Assembly: GCA_025456165.1 (NCBI GenBank)
Contig: JALOLI010000020.1
Coordinates: forward strand, 1-10,117
Direction: 5' to 3'
DNA from: Acidimicrobiia bacterium
GTDB taxonomy: Bacteria; Actinomycetota; Acidimicrobiia; UBA5794; UBA11373
DNA length: 10,117 nucleotides
Part shown: in pieces, positions 1 to 5,799 of the stretch
Layout: each line of letters starts with the position of its first letter
Numbering within the stretch: position 1 is the stretch's first letter
Notes under the pieces: model-generated
Database searches by the model: none
The model's input: only the letters and a program-made list of their open reading frames with translations
What the model was told of the DNA's origin: nothing
Program-made: the position numbers and the translations under genes

Positions 1-425
1 ATCCAGGCGGTGCCCCCGAGGAGGCAGAAGGGCACGTCGGCCCCCAGGCCCGGGGCGAGCCGGTCCCGGTCGGCGAGGCCCACCCCGAACCGGGCGCCGG
101 CCAGCACCAGTGCGGCGGCGGCGTCGGCGCTCCCGCCGCCGAGGCCGGCGGCGAGGGGGATGTGCTTTTCCAGGGTGAGGGCGGCCGATAACGGGCGACT
201 GGCGGCGGCCCGCACGGCTTCTACCGCCCGCCAGGCCAGGTTCGACTCGTCGGCGGGGGCCGGCAGGCCGGTCACAGTGAAGGAGTCGGCCGATGCTGGC
301 TCCAGAGCCAGCCGGTCCGCCCAGTCGATCGACTGCGCCAGCGACCGCAGCGGGTGCCGGCCCGAGGCGTCCCGGGCCCGAACCCGCAGGCTCAAGTTCA
401 CCTTGGCGTAGGCCTCAGCGCGCAT
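1..425 (-). CDS. ispE: 4-diphosphocytidyl-2-C-methyl-D-erythritol kinase, N-terminal part (cut by window edge)
   Basis: IspE is the GHMP-family kinase that phosphorylates 4-diphosphocytidyl-2-C-methylerythritol with ATP in the cytosolic non-mevalonate (MEP) isoprenoid pathway. About 141 codons are present. I read the minus strand from ATG at 425-423. Visible motifs are AYAKVNLSL at residues 5-13 (substrate side, with the conserved Lys8), the GHMP glycine-rich ATP loop IPLAAGLGGGSADAAAAL at 89-106, and GADVPF around 128-133 with the expected catalytic Asp130. The usual GYH-L-S stretch reads GRHPLRS here. The reading frame is open to position 1; the C-terminal half lies outside the window. The start overlaps the rsmA stop by 11 nt, so translation is probably coupled within the metG-tatD-rsmA-ispE run. 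Motifs make the assignment secure; the exact start is inferred from the AxAKVNL spacing. Confidence 0.93.
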   Translation of the reverse strand, partial: MRAEAYAKVNLSLRVRARDASGRHPLRSLAQSIDWADRLALEPASADSFTVTGLPAPADESNLAWRAVEAVRAAASRPLSAALTLEKHIPLAAGLGGGSADAAAALVLAGARFGVGLADRDRLAPGLGADVPFCLLGGTAW

Positions 426-1248
426 CGGCCACCTCCGCCAGGCGAAGGTAGTCCTCGGGTGAGAGCTCCTCGGCCCGCCGGGTGGGCTCGATGCCCGCGG
501 CGGCCAGCACCGCCGGGGCATCCGGCAGAGCCGCGGCCAGAGAGCGGCGCAGCATCTTGCGCCGCTGCCCGAAGGCCGCCGCGGCGAGCGCCACCGCCCG
601 TTCCGCCCGGGGAGACGCCGGCAGGCGATCGATGACCGCCACCGCCGACTCCACCCGCGGCAGCGGCAGGAAGACGGTGGCCGGGACCCGGAAGGCGACC
701 TCGACGCTGCCGTGCAATCGAACTACCACGGACGGCAGACCGTAGACCCGGCTTCCCGGGCGCGCGGCGAGGCGCTCCACCGCCTCGCGCTGCAGCATGA
801 CCACGAACCGGGTGATCGCCGGGGCCTCCCGCAGCAGCCGCAGCAGCAGGGGCGTGCCCACGTTGTAGGGCAGGTTGGCCACCATGACCCAGGGGCCCTC
901 CCCCAGCCCTTCCGGGTCCAGCCCGGAGGCGTCCTCGTAGCGAACCTCGACCCCCGCCACCCCGGCCAGCGCCGCCTCCAGGACGGGCCGCAGCCGGTGG
1001 TCGATCTCATAGGCCAGCACCTGCGCCCCGGCGGCGGCCAGGCCGCGGGTGAGGGTGCCGGCCCCGGCCCCGATCTCCAGCACCCGGTCCCCCGGCCCGA
1101 CCCCGGAGACGGCCACGATGCGGCGCACCAGGTTGGGATCGACCAGGAAGTGCTGGCCCAGTTCTTTGCGGGGGTGCACCCCGTGCTCCGCCAGGAGGCG
1201 GGCGGTGGCCCCTCGCCCCAGGGGATCCTCGGAGCGCGCCTCAGCCAC
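415..1248 (-). CDS. rsmA: 16S rRNA dimethyladenosine transferase RsmA (KsgA)
   Basis: RsmA uses S-adenosylmethionine to dimethylate the two adjacent adenines in the 3' terminal helix of 16S rRNA during small-subunit maturation. The product is 277 aa, normal for the family. Motifs in order are LGQHFLVDPNL at residues 30-40, SAM motif I VLEIGAGAGTLT at 56-67, an acidic motif-II Glu81 in AYEID, the catalytic NLPY at 125-128, and the C-terminal FLPLPRVESAV (193-203) and FGQRRKMLRRSL (226-237) stretches. The start is a GTG at 1248-1246, overlapping the tatD stop by 8 nt. I see no strong Shine-Dalgarno, so coupling to tatD is likely. In mycobacteria an rpfB gene lies between tatD and ksgA; here nothing does. 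Confidence 0.96.
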   Translation of the reverse strand: MAEARSEDPLGRGATARLLAEHGVHPRKELGQHFLVDPNLVRRIVAVSGVGPGDRVLEIGAGAGTLTRGLAAAGAQVLAYEIDHRLRPVLEAALAGVAGVEVRYEDASGLDPEGLGEGPWVMVANLPYNVGTPLLLRLLREAPAITRFVVMLQREAVERLAARPGSRVYGLPSVVVRLHGSVEVAFRVPATVFLPLPRVESAVAVIDRLPASPRAERAVALAAAAFGQRRKMLRRSLAAALPDAPAVLAAAGIEPTRRAEELSPEDYLRLAEVADAR

Positions 1249-1999
1249 CGCGGAACACCCGCAGCGCCGTGGCCGCCGTCGTCCGGGCCACCTCGTCCGG
1301 CGCCACCCCCCACACCCGGGCCAGGGCCTCCCCCACCGCCACCACGTTGGCCGGCTCGTTCGGCTGGTCCCGGTGGGGGGGCGGGGTCAGGTAGGGGGTA
1401 TCGGTTTCGATCATGGTGCGCTCCGGGGGCACCAGCGCCGCCGCCCGGCGGACGTCCTCGCCGGCGGGGTAGGTGAGCGGCCCGGCGAAGGAGAAGACCA
1501 CTCCCAGGGCGGCGAACCGCTCCGTCCAGCGCGGCCCGCCGGTCCAGCAGTGGAGGACGCTGCGCGGCCCGACGCCGGCGCGCTCGATCTCGGCGTGTAG
1601 TTCGGTGAAGGCGTCGCGGCAGTGGAGCACCAGGGGCTTGCCCAGGTCCTCGGCCAGGGCGAACTGGGCCCGGAGCGCCGCCACCTGGTCTTCCCGGGGA
1701 GAGAGGTTGCGGTAGAAGTCCAGGCCGCACTCCCCCACCGCCACCCCGGCGGCCGCCAGGGCGGCGATCCGCTCGGCCTCCTCGGGCCAGCGGGAGGCGT
1801 CGTGCGGGTGGAGCCCGGCAGTGGCGAACACCACTCCGGGATGCGCCGCGGCCAGCGCTCTCGCCTCCTCCGAGCCGGCGGCATCGGTGCCGGGGCAGAC
1901 CAGCCAGGAGACGCCGGCGGCGGCGGCCCGGGCCAGCAACTCCTCCGGGCCTCGCCCGGCGAGGTGCAGGTGACAGTGGCTGTCGACCCAGGCAGTCAC
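1241..1999 (-). CDS. tatD: TatD-family metal-dependent hydrolase (DNase)
   Basis: This is a TIM-barrel amidohydrolase-superfamily protein of the TatD/YcfH type. Characterised members are metal-dependent 3'-5' DNases acting in the cytosol; the substrate of this copy cannot be read from sequence. The product is 252 aa. Metal ligands are visible: DSHCHL (His8, His10), GECGLDF (Glu90), LHCRDA (His126), LHCWTG (His150) and ETDTPYL (Asp200). GLHPHD at 62-67 is also typical. The start is a GTG at 1999-1997 whose last two bases belong to the metG stop codon (GTGA overlap); it sits four codons before the conserved VDSHCHL, the usual distance. The open frame runs far upstream inside metG, but those residues do not resemble a TatD protein. 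It is expected to be co-transcribed and coupled with metG. Confidence 0.95.
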   Translation of the reverse strand: MTAWVDSHCHLHLAGRGPEELLARAAAAGVSWLVCPGTDAAGSEEARALAAAHPGVVFATAGLHPHDASRWPEEAERIAALAAAGVAVGECGLDFYRNLSPREDQVAALRAQFALAEDLGKPLVLHCRDAFTELHAEIERAGVGPRSVLHCWTGGPRWTERFAALGVVFSFAGPLTYPAGEDVRRAAALVPPERTMIETDTPYLTPPPHRDQPNEPANVVAVGEALARVWGVAPDEVARTTAATALRVFRGG

Positions 2000-3489
2000 G
2001 CCGTGAGGCGCGGGAAGAGGGGCGCCGCTTTCTGCACCGGGAGGCCGCCGGGGTAGCCGCCCCAGGCGGCGGCGGCGGGCAGGCGCTGCTCCTCGGGGGA
2101 GCCGGGCAGGCCGAGGCGGCGCCAGATCTCGGTGCAAGACCCGGGAAGGGCGGGAGAAGCGAGCAGGGCCACCAGGCGCAGCACCTCGAGGGCGTCGCCC
2201 AGCACCCCCTCCACCGCCGGGCCGGGATCCATCTTCCAGGGCTCGTTGGCCTCGAGGAAGGCGTTGGCCTCGCGGATCAGCCGCCAGGTGGCTTCCAGGG
2301 CCTCCGACGGCGCCACCCGCTCCCAGGCCCCCGCCGCCTCCTCGTAGGCGCGGGCGGCCGCCTCGGCCAGCGGGCTCCCGGCTCGCGGAGCCGGCCCCAC
2401 CCCGCCGCACTTGGAGGCGACCACCGCCGCTACCCGGGCGGCCAGGTTGCCCAGGTTGTTGGCCAGGTCGGCGTTGTAGCGGGCCATCATGCCCTCGAAG
2501 GAGAACTCGCCGTCGGGCCCGAAGCGCTGATCGGCGAGGAAGTGGTACCGGAACCCGTCGACGCCGAAGGTCTCCACCAGGGTGGCGGGAGCGATCTGGT
2601 TGAGCCGCGTCTTGGACATCTTCTCGCCGCCCACCAGCAGGTAGCCGTGGACGTGCACCGACCGGGGCGGCTCCAGCCCGGCCGACAGCAGCATCGCCGG
2701 CCAGTAGACGCAGTGGAACCGCAGGATGTCCTTGCCGATCAGGTGGCGCGCCCCCGCCCAGCGGGCCGGGAAGGCCGGGTCGGCGGTGCCGTACCCGGCG
2801 GCGGTCAGGTAGTTGGTGAGGGCATCGAACCACACGTAGGTGACGTGGCGGGGGTCCCAGGGCAGCGGGATCCCCCAGTCGATCGAGGTCCGGCTGATCG
2901 AGAAGTCCCTGAGGCCCTGGCGGATGAACCCCAGTGCCTCGTTGCGCCGGATCTCGGGCTGCACGAAGCCGGGATGGGCGTCGTACCAGTCGAGCAGTTC
3001 CTGCTCGTAGCGGCTCAGCTTGAAGAAGTAGTTCTCCTCCTCCATGCGGATCACGGGGCGGCCCTGGCGCTCCAGCTCCGGGACCTCTTCGGCGGTCACG
3101 TAGGCCTCGTCGGCCACCGAGTAGAGGCCCTCATAGTGCCCCAGTTCGATGTCGCCGCGGTCGTAGCAGGCTTGCAGCAGGCGCTGCACGGCCTGGTGAT
3201 GGCGCGGCTCGGTGGTACGGATGAAGTCGTCGTTGCCGATCCCCAGGCTGCGCCAGGCATCCACGAAGCGCCGGGCGAAGCGGTCCGCCTGCTCCTGAGG
3301 AGGGATCCCGTTGGCTTCGGCGGCGCGCTGCACCTTCAGCCCGTGCTCGTCGGTGCCGGTGAGGAAGAGGGTCTCCTCGCCGAGGAGACGGTGCCACCGG
3401 GCCAGGGCGTCGGCGGTCACCGTGGTGTAGGCGTGCCCGATGTGGGGCTCGTCGTTGACGTAGTAGATGGGCGTGGTGACGTAGAACAT
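1996..3489 (-). CDS. metG: Methionyl-tRNA synthetase
   Basis: MetG is the class I cytosolic enzyme charging tRNA-Met and initiator tRNA with methionine. The product is 497 aa. It shows FYVTTPIYYVNDEPHIGHAY at the N-terminus with HIGH at residues 16-19, the LTGTDEHG loop at 43-50, and KMSKT at 290-294. The connective-peptide region reads GLYSVADEAYV around 121-131; the zinc-binding cysteines of the zinc-containing subtype are absent, as I recall for mycobacterial enzymes. The protein ends without the C-terminal tRNA-binding (Trbp111-like) dimerisation domain. I chose ATG 3489-3487 because it puts MFYVTTPIYY at the terminus; the longer open frame adds 38 unsupported residues. No Shine-Dalgarno is visible, and a TACCCT box 13 nt upstream suggests a very short leader. 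It heads the metG-tatD-rsmA-ispE run and diverges from abrB. Confidence 0.97.
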   Translation of the reverse strand: MFYVTTPIYYVNDEPHIGHAYTTVTADALARWHRLLGEETLFLTGTDEHGLKVQRAAEANGIPPQEQADRFARRFVDAWRSLGIGNDDFIRTTEPRHHQAVQRLLQACYDRGDIELGHYEGLYSVADEAYVTAEEVPELERQGRPVIRMEEENYFFKLSRYEQELLDWYDAHPGFVQPEIRRNEALGFIRQGLRDFSISRTSIDWGIPLPWDPRHVTYVWFDALTNYLTAAGYGTADPAFPARWAGARHLIGKDILRFHCVYWPAMLLSAGLEPPRSVHVHGYLLVGGEKMSKTRLNQIAPATLVETFGVDGFRYHFLADQRFGPDGEFSFEGMMARYNADLANNLGNLAARVAAVVASKCGGVGPAPRAGSPLAEAAARAYEEAAGAWERVAPSEALEATWRLIREANAFLEANEPWKMDPGPAVEGVLGDALEVLRLVALLASPALPGSCTEIWRRLGLPGSPEEQRLPAAAAWGGYPGGLPVQKAAPLFPRLTA

Positions 3490-3502
3490 GGACCGGACCG
3501 GA

Positions 3503-3508
3503 AGGGTA
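3503..3508 (-). promoter_or_regulatory. Candidate -10 box for metG
   Basis: On the minus strand TACCCT fits the TAnnnT -10 pattern of high-GC actinobacterial promoters. Its last T lies 13 nt before the metG ATG, predicting a leader of only about 7 nt, in keeping with the missing Shine-Dalgarno. I see no convincing -35 at 16-18 bp. Confidence 0.4.
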
Positions 3509-3532
3509 GTGCCGCGCCGGGCGCCGGGGAGC

Positions 3533-3545
3533 GGCCTGGAAGGCC
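3533..3545. repeat. Short inverted repeat in the metG/abrB spacer
   Basis: GGCCT-GGA-AGGCC gives a perfect 5-bp stem with a 3-nt loop upstream of the candidate metG -10 box. It is too short to call a regulator site and may be chance in GC-rich DNA. Confidence 0.3.
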
Positions 3546-3557
3546 CATACAGGAGAA

Positions 3558-3567
3558 GGATCGATCC
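3558..3567. promoter_or_regulatory. Perfect 10-bp palindrome upstream of abrB, possible operator
   Basis: GGATCGATCC is self-complementary and lies 2 bp upstream of the best -10 candidate for abrB, in the only sizeable intergenic spacer of the left half (3490-3650). AbrB proteins in Bacillus repress their own gene, so an operator here is plausible. It is also just a short palindrome; there is no second copy in the spacer. Confidence 0.3.
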
Positions 3568-3569
3568 GG

Positions 3570-3575
3570 TATCCT
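3570..3575 (+). promoter_or_regulatory. Candidate -10 box for abrB
   Basis: TATCCT fits TAnnnT and would place the transcript start near 3582, giving a leader of about 69 nt that contains the Shine-Dalgarno. No clear -35 hexamer precedes it. Confidence 0.4.
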
Positions 3576-3636
3576 GATCTGCGGGTATGGCCACAAGGGG
3601 CACCGTCGGCCCCGGTCTCCCGAAGTGCCGTCCTCT

Positions 3637-3643
3637 GGAGGTG
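3637..3643 (+). promoter_or_regulatory. Shine-Dalgarno of abrB
   Basis: GGAGGTG lies 7 nt before the ATG at 3651. This is the strongest ribosome binding site in the window; most other genes here lack one. It fixes the abrB start. Confidence 0.8.
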
Positions 3644-3650
3644 CCTGGGC

Positions 3651-3911
3651 ATGAATACCGGGATCGTCCGCAAGATCGACGACCTGGGCCGCATCGTGAT
3701 CCCCGCGGAGATGCGCCACGTCCTCGGGGTCAGAGAAGGCGACCAGTTGGAGATCACCCTGGAGGGTGATCACATCGCCATCCGGCCTCGCCTGCCGCGT
3801 CTGATCGCGCAGTTCACCATCGAAAAGAAGAAGCGAGTCGCCCTCTCCGACGAGACCGTGGTGCTCGAGCCGGGCGACTACGTGATCGAGCGCATCGGGC
3901 GCAAGCGCTGA
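3651..3911 (+). CDS. abrB: AbrB-family transition-state-type transcriptional regulator
   Basis: This is a small DNA-binding regulator with an N-terminal AbrB/MazE/SpoVT swapped-hairpin domain. The product is 86 aa. Residues 3-45 carry the signature: TGIVRKIDDLGRIVIPAEMR, then LGVREGDQLEI and HIAIRP, very close to the N-terminal domain of Bacillus AbrB. The C-terminal part (about 46-86) is short, with VALSDETVVLEPGDYVIERI and a basic tail; it does not clearly match the Bacillus C-terminal multimerisation domain. There is no adjacent toxin gene on its strand, so a MazE-like antitoxin role is unlikely. It is the only plus-strand gene among the core genes, diverging from metG and converging on rsmI with a 7-nt gap. 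Targets are unknown; autoregulation is an inference from the family. Confidence 0.88.
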   Translation: MNTGIVRKIDDLGRIVIPAEMRHVLGVREGDQLEITLEGDHIAIRPRLPRLIAQFTIEKKKRVALSDETVVLEPGDYVIERIGRKR

Positions 3912-3933
3912 CGAGGCCTCAGGGGGTCTCGTC
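3910..3933. terminator. Possible bidirectional hairpin between abrB and rsmI
   Basis: GACGAG (3910-3915) pairs perfectly with CTCGTC (3928-3933). The stem can extend inward through a G-T pair and two C-G pairs to a tetraloop. It spans the abrB stop and the last codons of convergent rsmI, the right place for a two-way terminator. There is no U-tract on either side. Confidence 0.4.
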
Positions 3934-4758
3934 GCGGCGGCGGGCGGTGACTGCCCCGTAGAGGACGCGTCGGGCCACGCCGGTGCTTGCCGCCACCGTG
4001 CGGCAGGCATCCGACACCGTGGCCCCGCGCCTCACCATCTCCTCTACCAGCCGCACCGCCACCTCCCCGTCGGGGAGGGAGACCGGCGCCCCCTCCACCA
4101 CCAGGGTCACCTCGCCCCGGGCCGGGGTTTCCGCCCAGTGCCCGGCGGCTTCCCCCAGGGTCCCCCGCCACACCTCTTCGTGAACCTTGGTCAGTTCGCG
4201 ACAGACCGCGCAGACCCGGCCGGCCCCCAGGGCGGCGGCCAGCGCCTCCAGGTCGGCAGCGAGGCGGGCGGGGGCCGAGAAGAGCACCATCGGGCGCGGT
4301 TCGGAGGCCAGCGACGCCAGCCGCCCGGTGCGGGCCGCCCCCTTCCGGGGCAGGAAGCCCTCGAAGGTGAACCGTTCGGCGGGAAGCCCGGAGAGAGCCA
4401 CCGCCAGGGTCACCGCGCTCGGGCCGGGGATGCCGGTGACCGCGGCCCCCACCCCGAGAGCGGCCCGCACCGCGCTCAGGCCGGGGTCGGAGATGGTGGG
4501 CATGCCGGCATCGGTTAGTAGGGCCACCGTTTCCCCCGCCTCCAGCCGGCGAGCCAGTTCGGGAGCGCGCTCGGCTTCGTTGCCGGTGAAGTAGGAGCGC
4601 AGGGGCCGGGAGACCCCCAGATGGCCGAGGAGGATCCGGGCCCGTCGCGTGTCCTCGGCGTAGACCACTGCGGCCGAGCGCAGCGCTTCGGCCAGGCGAG
4701 GCGGGGCATCGCCCAGGTTGCCGATGGGCCCCGCGCAGAGGATGAGAGTCCCGGGCAC
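3919..4758 (-). CDS. rsmI: 16S rRNA (cytidine-1402-2'-O)-methyltransferase RsmI
   Basis: RsmI methylates the 2'-O of C1402 in the 16S rRNA decoding centre using SAM and belongs to the tetrapyrrole (SUMT-like) methylase fold. The product is 279 aa, normal length. Motifs are GTLILCAGPIGNLGDAPPRL at residues 3-22, YAEDTRRA at 33-40, LLTDAGMPTISDPG at 80-93, IPGPSA at 110-115, FEGFLPRKG at 132-140 and RELTKVHEE at 187-195, then the small C-terminal helical domain with ATVSDACR (246-253). The start is GTG at 4758; it lies exactly where a transcript from the TATCCT box at 4770-4765 would begin, so the gene may be leaderless. It lies 14 nt after the vapC stop, so read-through from the vapBC unit is also likely. 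It converges on abrB. Confidence 0.95.
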   Translation of the reverse strand: MPGTLILCAGPIGNLGDAPPRLAEALRSAAVVYAEDTRRARILLGHLGVSRPLRSYFTGNEAERAPELARRLEAGETVALLTDAGMPTISDPGLSAVRAALGVGAAVTGIPGPSAVTLAVALSGLPAERFTFEGFLPRKGAARTGRLASLASEPRPMVLFSAPARLAADLEALAAALGAGRVCAVCRELTKVHEEVWRGTLGEAAGHWAETPARGEVTLVVEGAPVSLPDGEVAVRLVEEMVRRGATVSDACRTVAASTGVARRVLYGAVTARRRDETP

Positions 4759-4764
4759 AAGGCG

Positions 4765-4770
4765 AGGATA
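4765..4770 (-). promoter_or_regulatory. Candidate leaderless promoter -10 box of rsmI
   Basis: On the minus strand TATCCT ends 6 nt before the GTG start, so position +1 would be the G of the start codon. There is no Shine-Dalgarno before this GTG, in agreement with leaderless translation. No good -35 was found. Confidence 0.45.
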
Positions 4771-4772
4771 GG

Positions 4773-5189
4773 TCAGGGGAGCAGGTCGAAAGCGGCGATG
4801 TGGGCGGGGCGCACGGCGGAGAGGTGCCGCCGGTCGAACGTGGCCAGTTCGTGCACTCCGAGGCGCTCGGCGGCCGCCACCAGCGAGGCATCCACCGTCC
4901 CCAAGGGCAGGTCGCGATACCGCCAGGCCAGCTCGGCGATCCGCAGCCAGTCGCCCGCGGCTACGGCTTCCACAATGAGCGCGCCGGAGGCCAGATCTCC
5001 CAGGAAGCGCACCTCCGCGTGTGCTCCCAGCCTGCTGCCCAGCAGGTAAGCCACCTCGGTCACGACCAGCGAAGGCACCAGCAGAGGGCCAGGATGGGTG
5101 CTGAGCAGGTCGAGGGACTCCCGATGGTGTGCGTCATCGGCATCAACGTAGGCGTACAGCGGGCCGGCATCGACGAGCAGGGCGGCTAT
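4773..5189 (-). CDS. vapC: PIN-domain ribonuclease toxin (VapC type), apparent AUA start
   Basis: This is a probable VapC endoribonuclease, the toxin of a type II toxin-antitoxin pair; family members cleave tRNAs or rRNA using a Mg-binding acidic cluster. Read from 5189 the product is 138 aa, a normal PIN length. All four expected acidic residues are present: Asp7 in LLVDAGPLYAYVD, Glu45 in VVTEVAYLL, Asp100 in LPLGTVDASLVAAAERLG, and Asp119 in LATFDRRHL. The first ATG/GTG/TTG in frame (GTG at 5078) would remove Asp7. The frame upstream contains no such codon either. The codon at the position where family members have Met is ATA (5189-5187), overlapping the antitoxin stop as ATAG, with GAGGTG 5 nt upstream. 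I therefore infer an AUA start coupled to vapB; CTG at 5180 is the alternative. It could instead be a weakly expressed or decaying toxin. Confidence 0.8.
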   Translation of the reverse strand: MAALLVDAGPLYAYVDADDAHHRESLDLLSTHPGPLLVPSLVVTEVAYLLGSRLGAHAEVRFLGDLASGALIVEAVAAGDWLRIAELAWRYRDLPLGTVDASLVAAAERLGVHELATFDRRHLSAVRPAHIAAFDLLP

Positions 5190-5407
5190 CGCCCCACCTC
5201 GGCGGCCAGGATCTCTTCGATGCGTTCCGCGATGTCGGCACGGCCGCTGCGGCCGGCACCGGCCGCCCCGAGGCGGCGGGCCGCGCCCCCGAGATGACCG
5301 GCGATGGCCTCTCTGGTGATCTCGGACACGGTCACCCCGCGGCGAGCAGCCTCGTGACGCAAGCGAGCGTCGAGGTCGTCGGGCAGTTTGACCGTCGTGC
5401 GCTTCAT
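5186..5407 (-). CDS. vapB: Ribbon-helix-helix antitoxin (VapB/CopG type)
   Basis: This is the likely DNA-binding antitoxin partner of the adjacent PIN toxin. The product is 73 aa. The N-terminal 40 residues are a classic RHH domain: MKRTTVKLPDDLDARLRHEA supplies the DNA-contacting beta strand and first helix, and RRGVTVSEITREAIAGHL the turn and second helix. An Ala/Gly-rich linker (41-54) leads to a short acidic helix, IAERIEEILAAE (59-70), presumably the toxin-binding segment. The ATG at 5407-5405 overlaps the upstream DUF192 stop as ATGA. It has no Shine-Dalgarno; a TTGGGG-17-TATGCT promoter would start transcription 1 nt before the ATG. A perfect palindrome abuts the start codon and should be its autoregulatory operator. 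A longer open frame extends to 5992 but lacks plausible sequence. Confidence 0.88.
   Translation of the reverse strand: MKRTTVKLPDDLDARLRHEAARRGVTVSEITREAIAGHLGGAARRLGAAGAGRSGRADIAERIEEILAAEVGR
5195..5200 (-). promoter_or_regulatory. Shine-Dalgarno deciding the vapC start
   Basis: GAGGTG on the minus strand lies inside the last vapB codons, 5 nt before the ATA at 5189. Its spacing fits AUA initiation and is too long (14 nt) for the CTG at 5180, so it is the main local support for the AUA start. Confidence 0.55.
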
Positions 5408-5799
5408 GTATGCCAGCATACCCTCCGTTTGCCCGGCCCCCAAGGCCACTGCCGGACCTTCAGGGCCGTTCCCTCGGCCGGCGCCCCGCTCTCCAGCGGC
5501 AGCTCCAGGATCCACCTCGCCCCGCGGTCCACGAAGACCCCCCTCGGCCGCAGCAGCGCCACCCGGCGGACCCGGCCGGCGGCATCGAGCGAGACCACTC
5601 GCAGCCCCTCCCGCATGCCCCGGCCGTGGACGGAGCGGCCGGCCAGCAGCAATCCCCGGCCCCGGGGCCGGGGACGGAGGCCGCGGAATCGCTCCCGGTG
5701 GGTGCGCGCCACCAGCAGGGGACCGGACCGCCACCCGGCCCCGGCCACCCCCACGACGGCGGCATGGTGCTGCAGGGCTGGTACCCTCCTGACCCGCAT
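5404..5799 (-). CDS. DUF192-family protein (divergent)
   Basis: This is a small protein of the DUF192 family, whose role is not established. From ATG 5799 the product is 131 aa. Family features are THRERFRGL at 33-41, RSVHGRGMREGLRVVSLDAA at 55-74 (corresponding to the usual SVHTxxMRxPIDVVFLD) and WILELPLESG at 96-105. The usual Pro-Ile-Asp is replaced by Gly-Leu-Arg, so it is a divergent member. No signal peptide is obvious. The start is uncertain: ATG 5799 shares CATG with the divergent bL37 gene and lacks a Shine-Dalgarno; GTGs at 5754 and 5748 still precede the domain. The stop overlaps the vapB ATG (ATGA), so the last codons double as the vapB promoter and operator. Codon use matches the neighbours. 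Confidence 0.65.
   Translation of the reverse strand: MRVRRVPALQHHAAVVGVAGAGWRSGPLLVARTHRERFRGLRPRPRGRGLLLAGRSVHGRGMREGLRVVSLDAAGRVRRVALLRPRGVFVDRGARWILELPLESGAPAEGTALKVRQWPWGPGKRRVCWHT
5408..5421. promoter_or_regulatory. vapB operator palindrome
   Basis: GTATGC-CA-GCATAC is a perfect 6-bp inverted repeat with a 2-bp centre, directly abutting the vapB ATG and containing the proposed -10 box. Two half-sites for an RHH dimer pair are what VapB autoregulation would need. It is one of the few AT-containing palindromes in a very GC-rich window. Confidence 0.65.
5415..5443 (-). promoter_or_regulatory. Candidate leaderless vapBC promoter
   Basis: On the minus strand TTGGGG (5443-5438), a 17-bp spacer and TATGCT (5420-5415) form the best -35/-10 pair in the window. 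The predicted start is 5408, 1 nt before the vapB ATG. It lies inside the 3' end of the DUF192 gene, so vapBC could be transcribed independently of it. Confidence 0.5.
5653..5674. repeat. 22-bp perfect GC palindrome inside the DUF192 gene
   Basis: The 22 bases are exactly self-complementary: TCCCCGGCCCC followed by its reverse complement. It encodes part of the basic stretch RPRPRGRG (residues 42-49), which lies in a variable loop before the conserved DUF192 core. Pro/Arg/Gly codons in a GC-rich genome favour such strings, so chance is possible. Confidence 0.5.
5779..5787 (+). promoter_or_regulatory. Candidate extended -10 promoter of the bL37 gene
   Basis: TGGTACCCT fits an extended -10 element, TG-N-TAnnnT. 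The predicted start is near 5794, about 4 nt before the ATG, so the message would be nearly leaderless; no Shine-Dalgarno is present. This DNA lies inside the DUF192 coding region if that gene starts at 5799. Confidence 0.45.

Noticed and set aside
3490..3650. T-box or other riboswitch upstream of metG
   Set aside because: The predicted leader is only a few nucleotides and no T-box or SAM-riboswitch core sequence is visible in the spacer.
2542..3654. Plus-strand open frame of 370 codons opposite metG
   Set aside because: Antisense shadow of metG, which is beyond doubt.
4773..5078. Short vapC starting at GTG 5078
   Set aside because: It would lose the first PIN strand and catalytic Asp7, which are encoded intact just upstream in the same frame.
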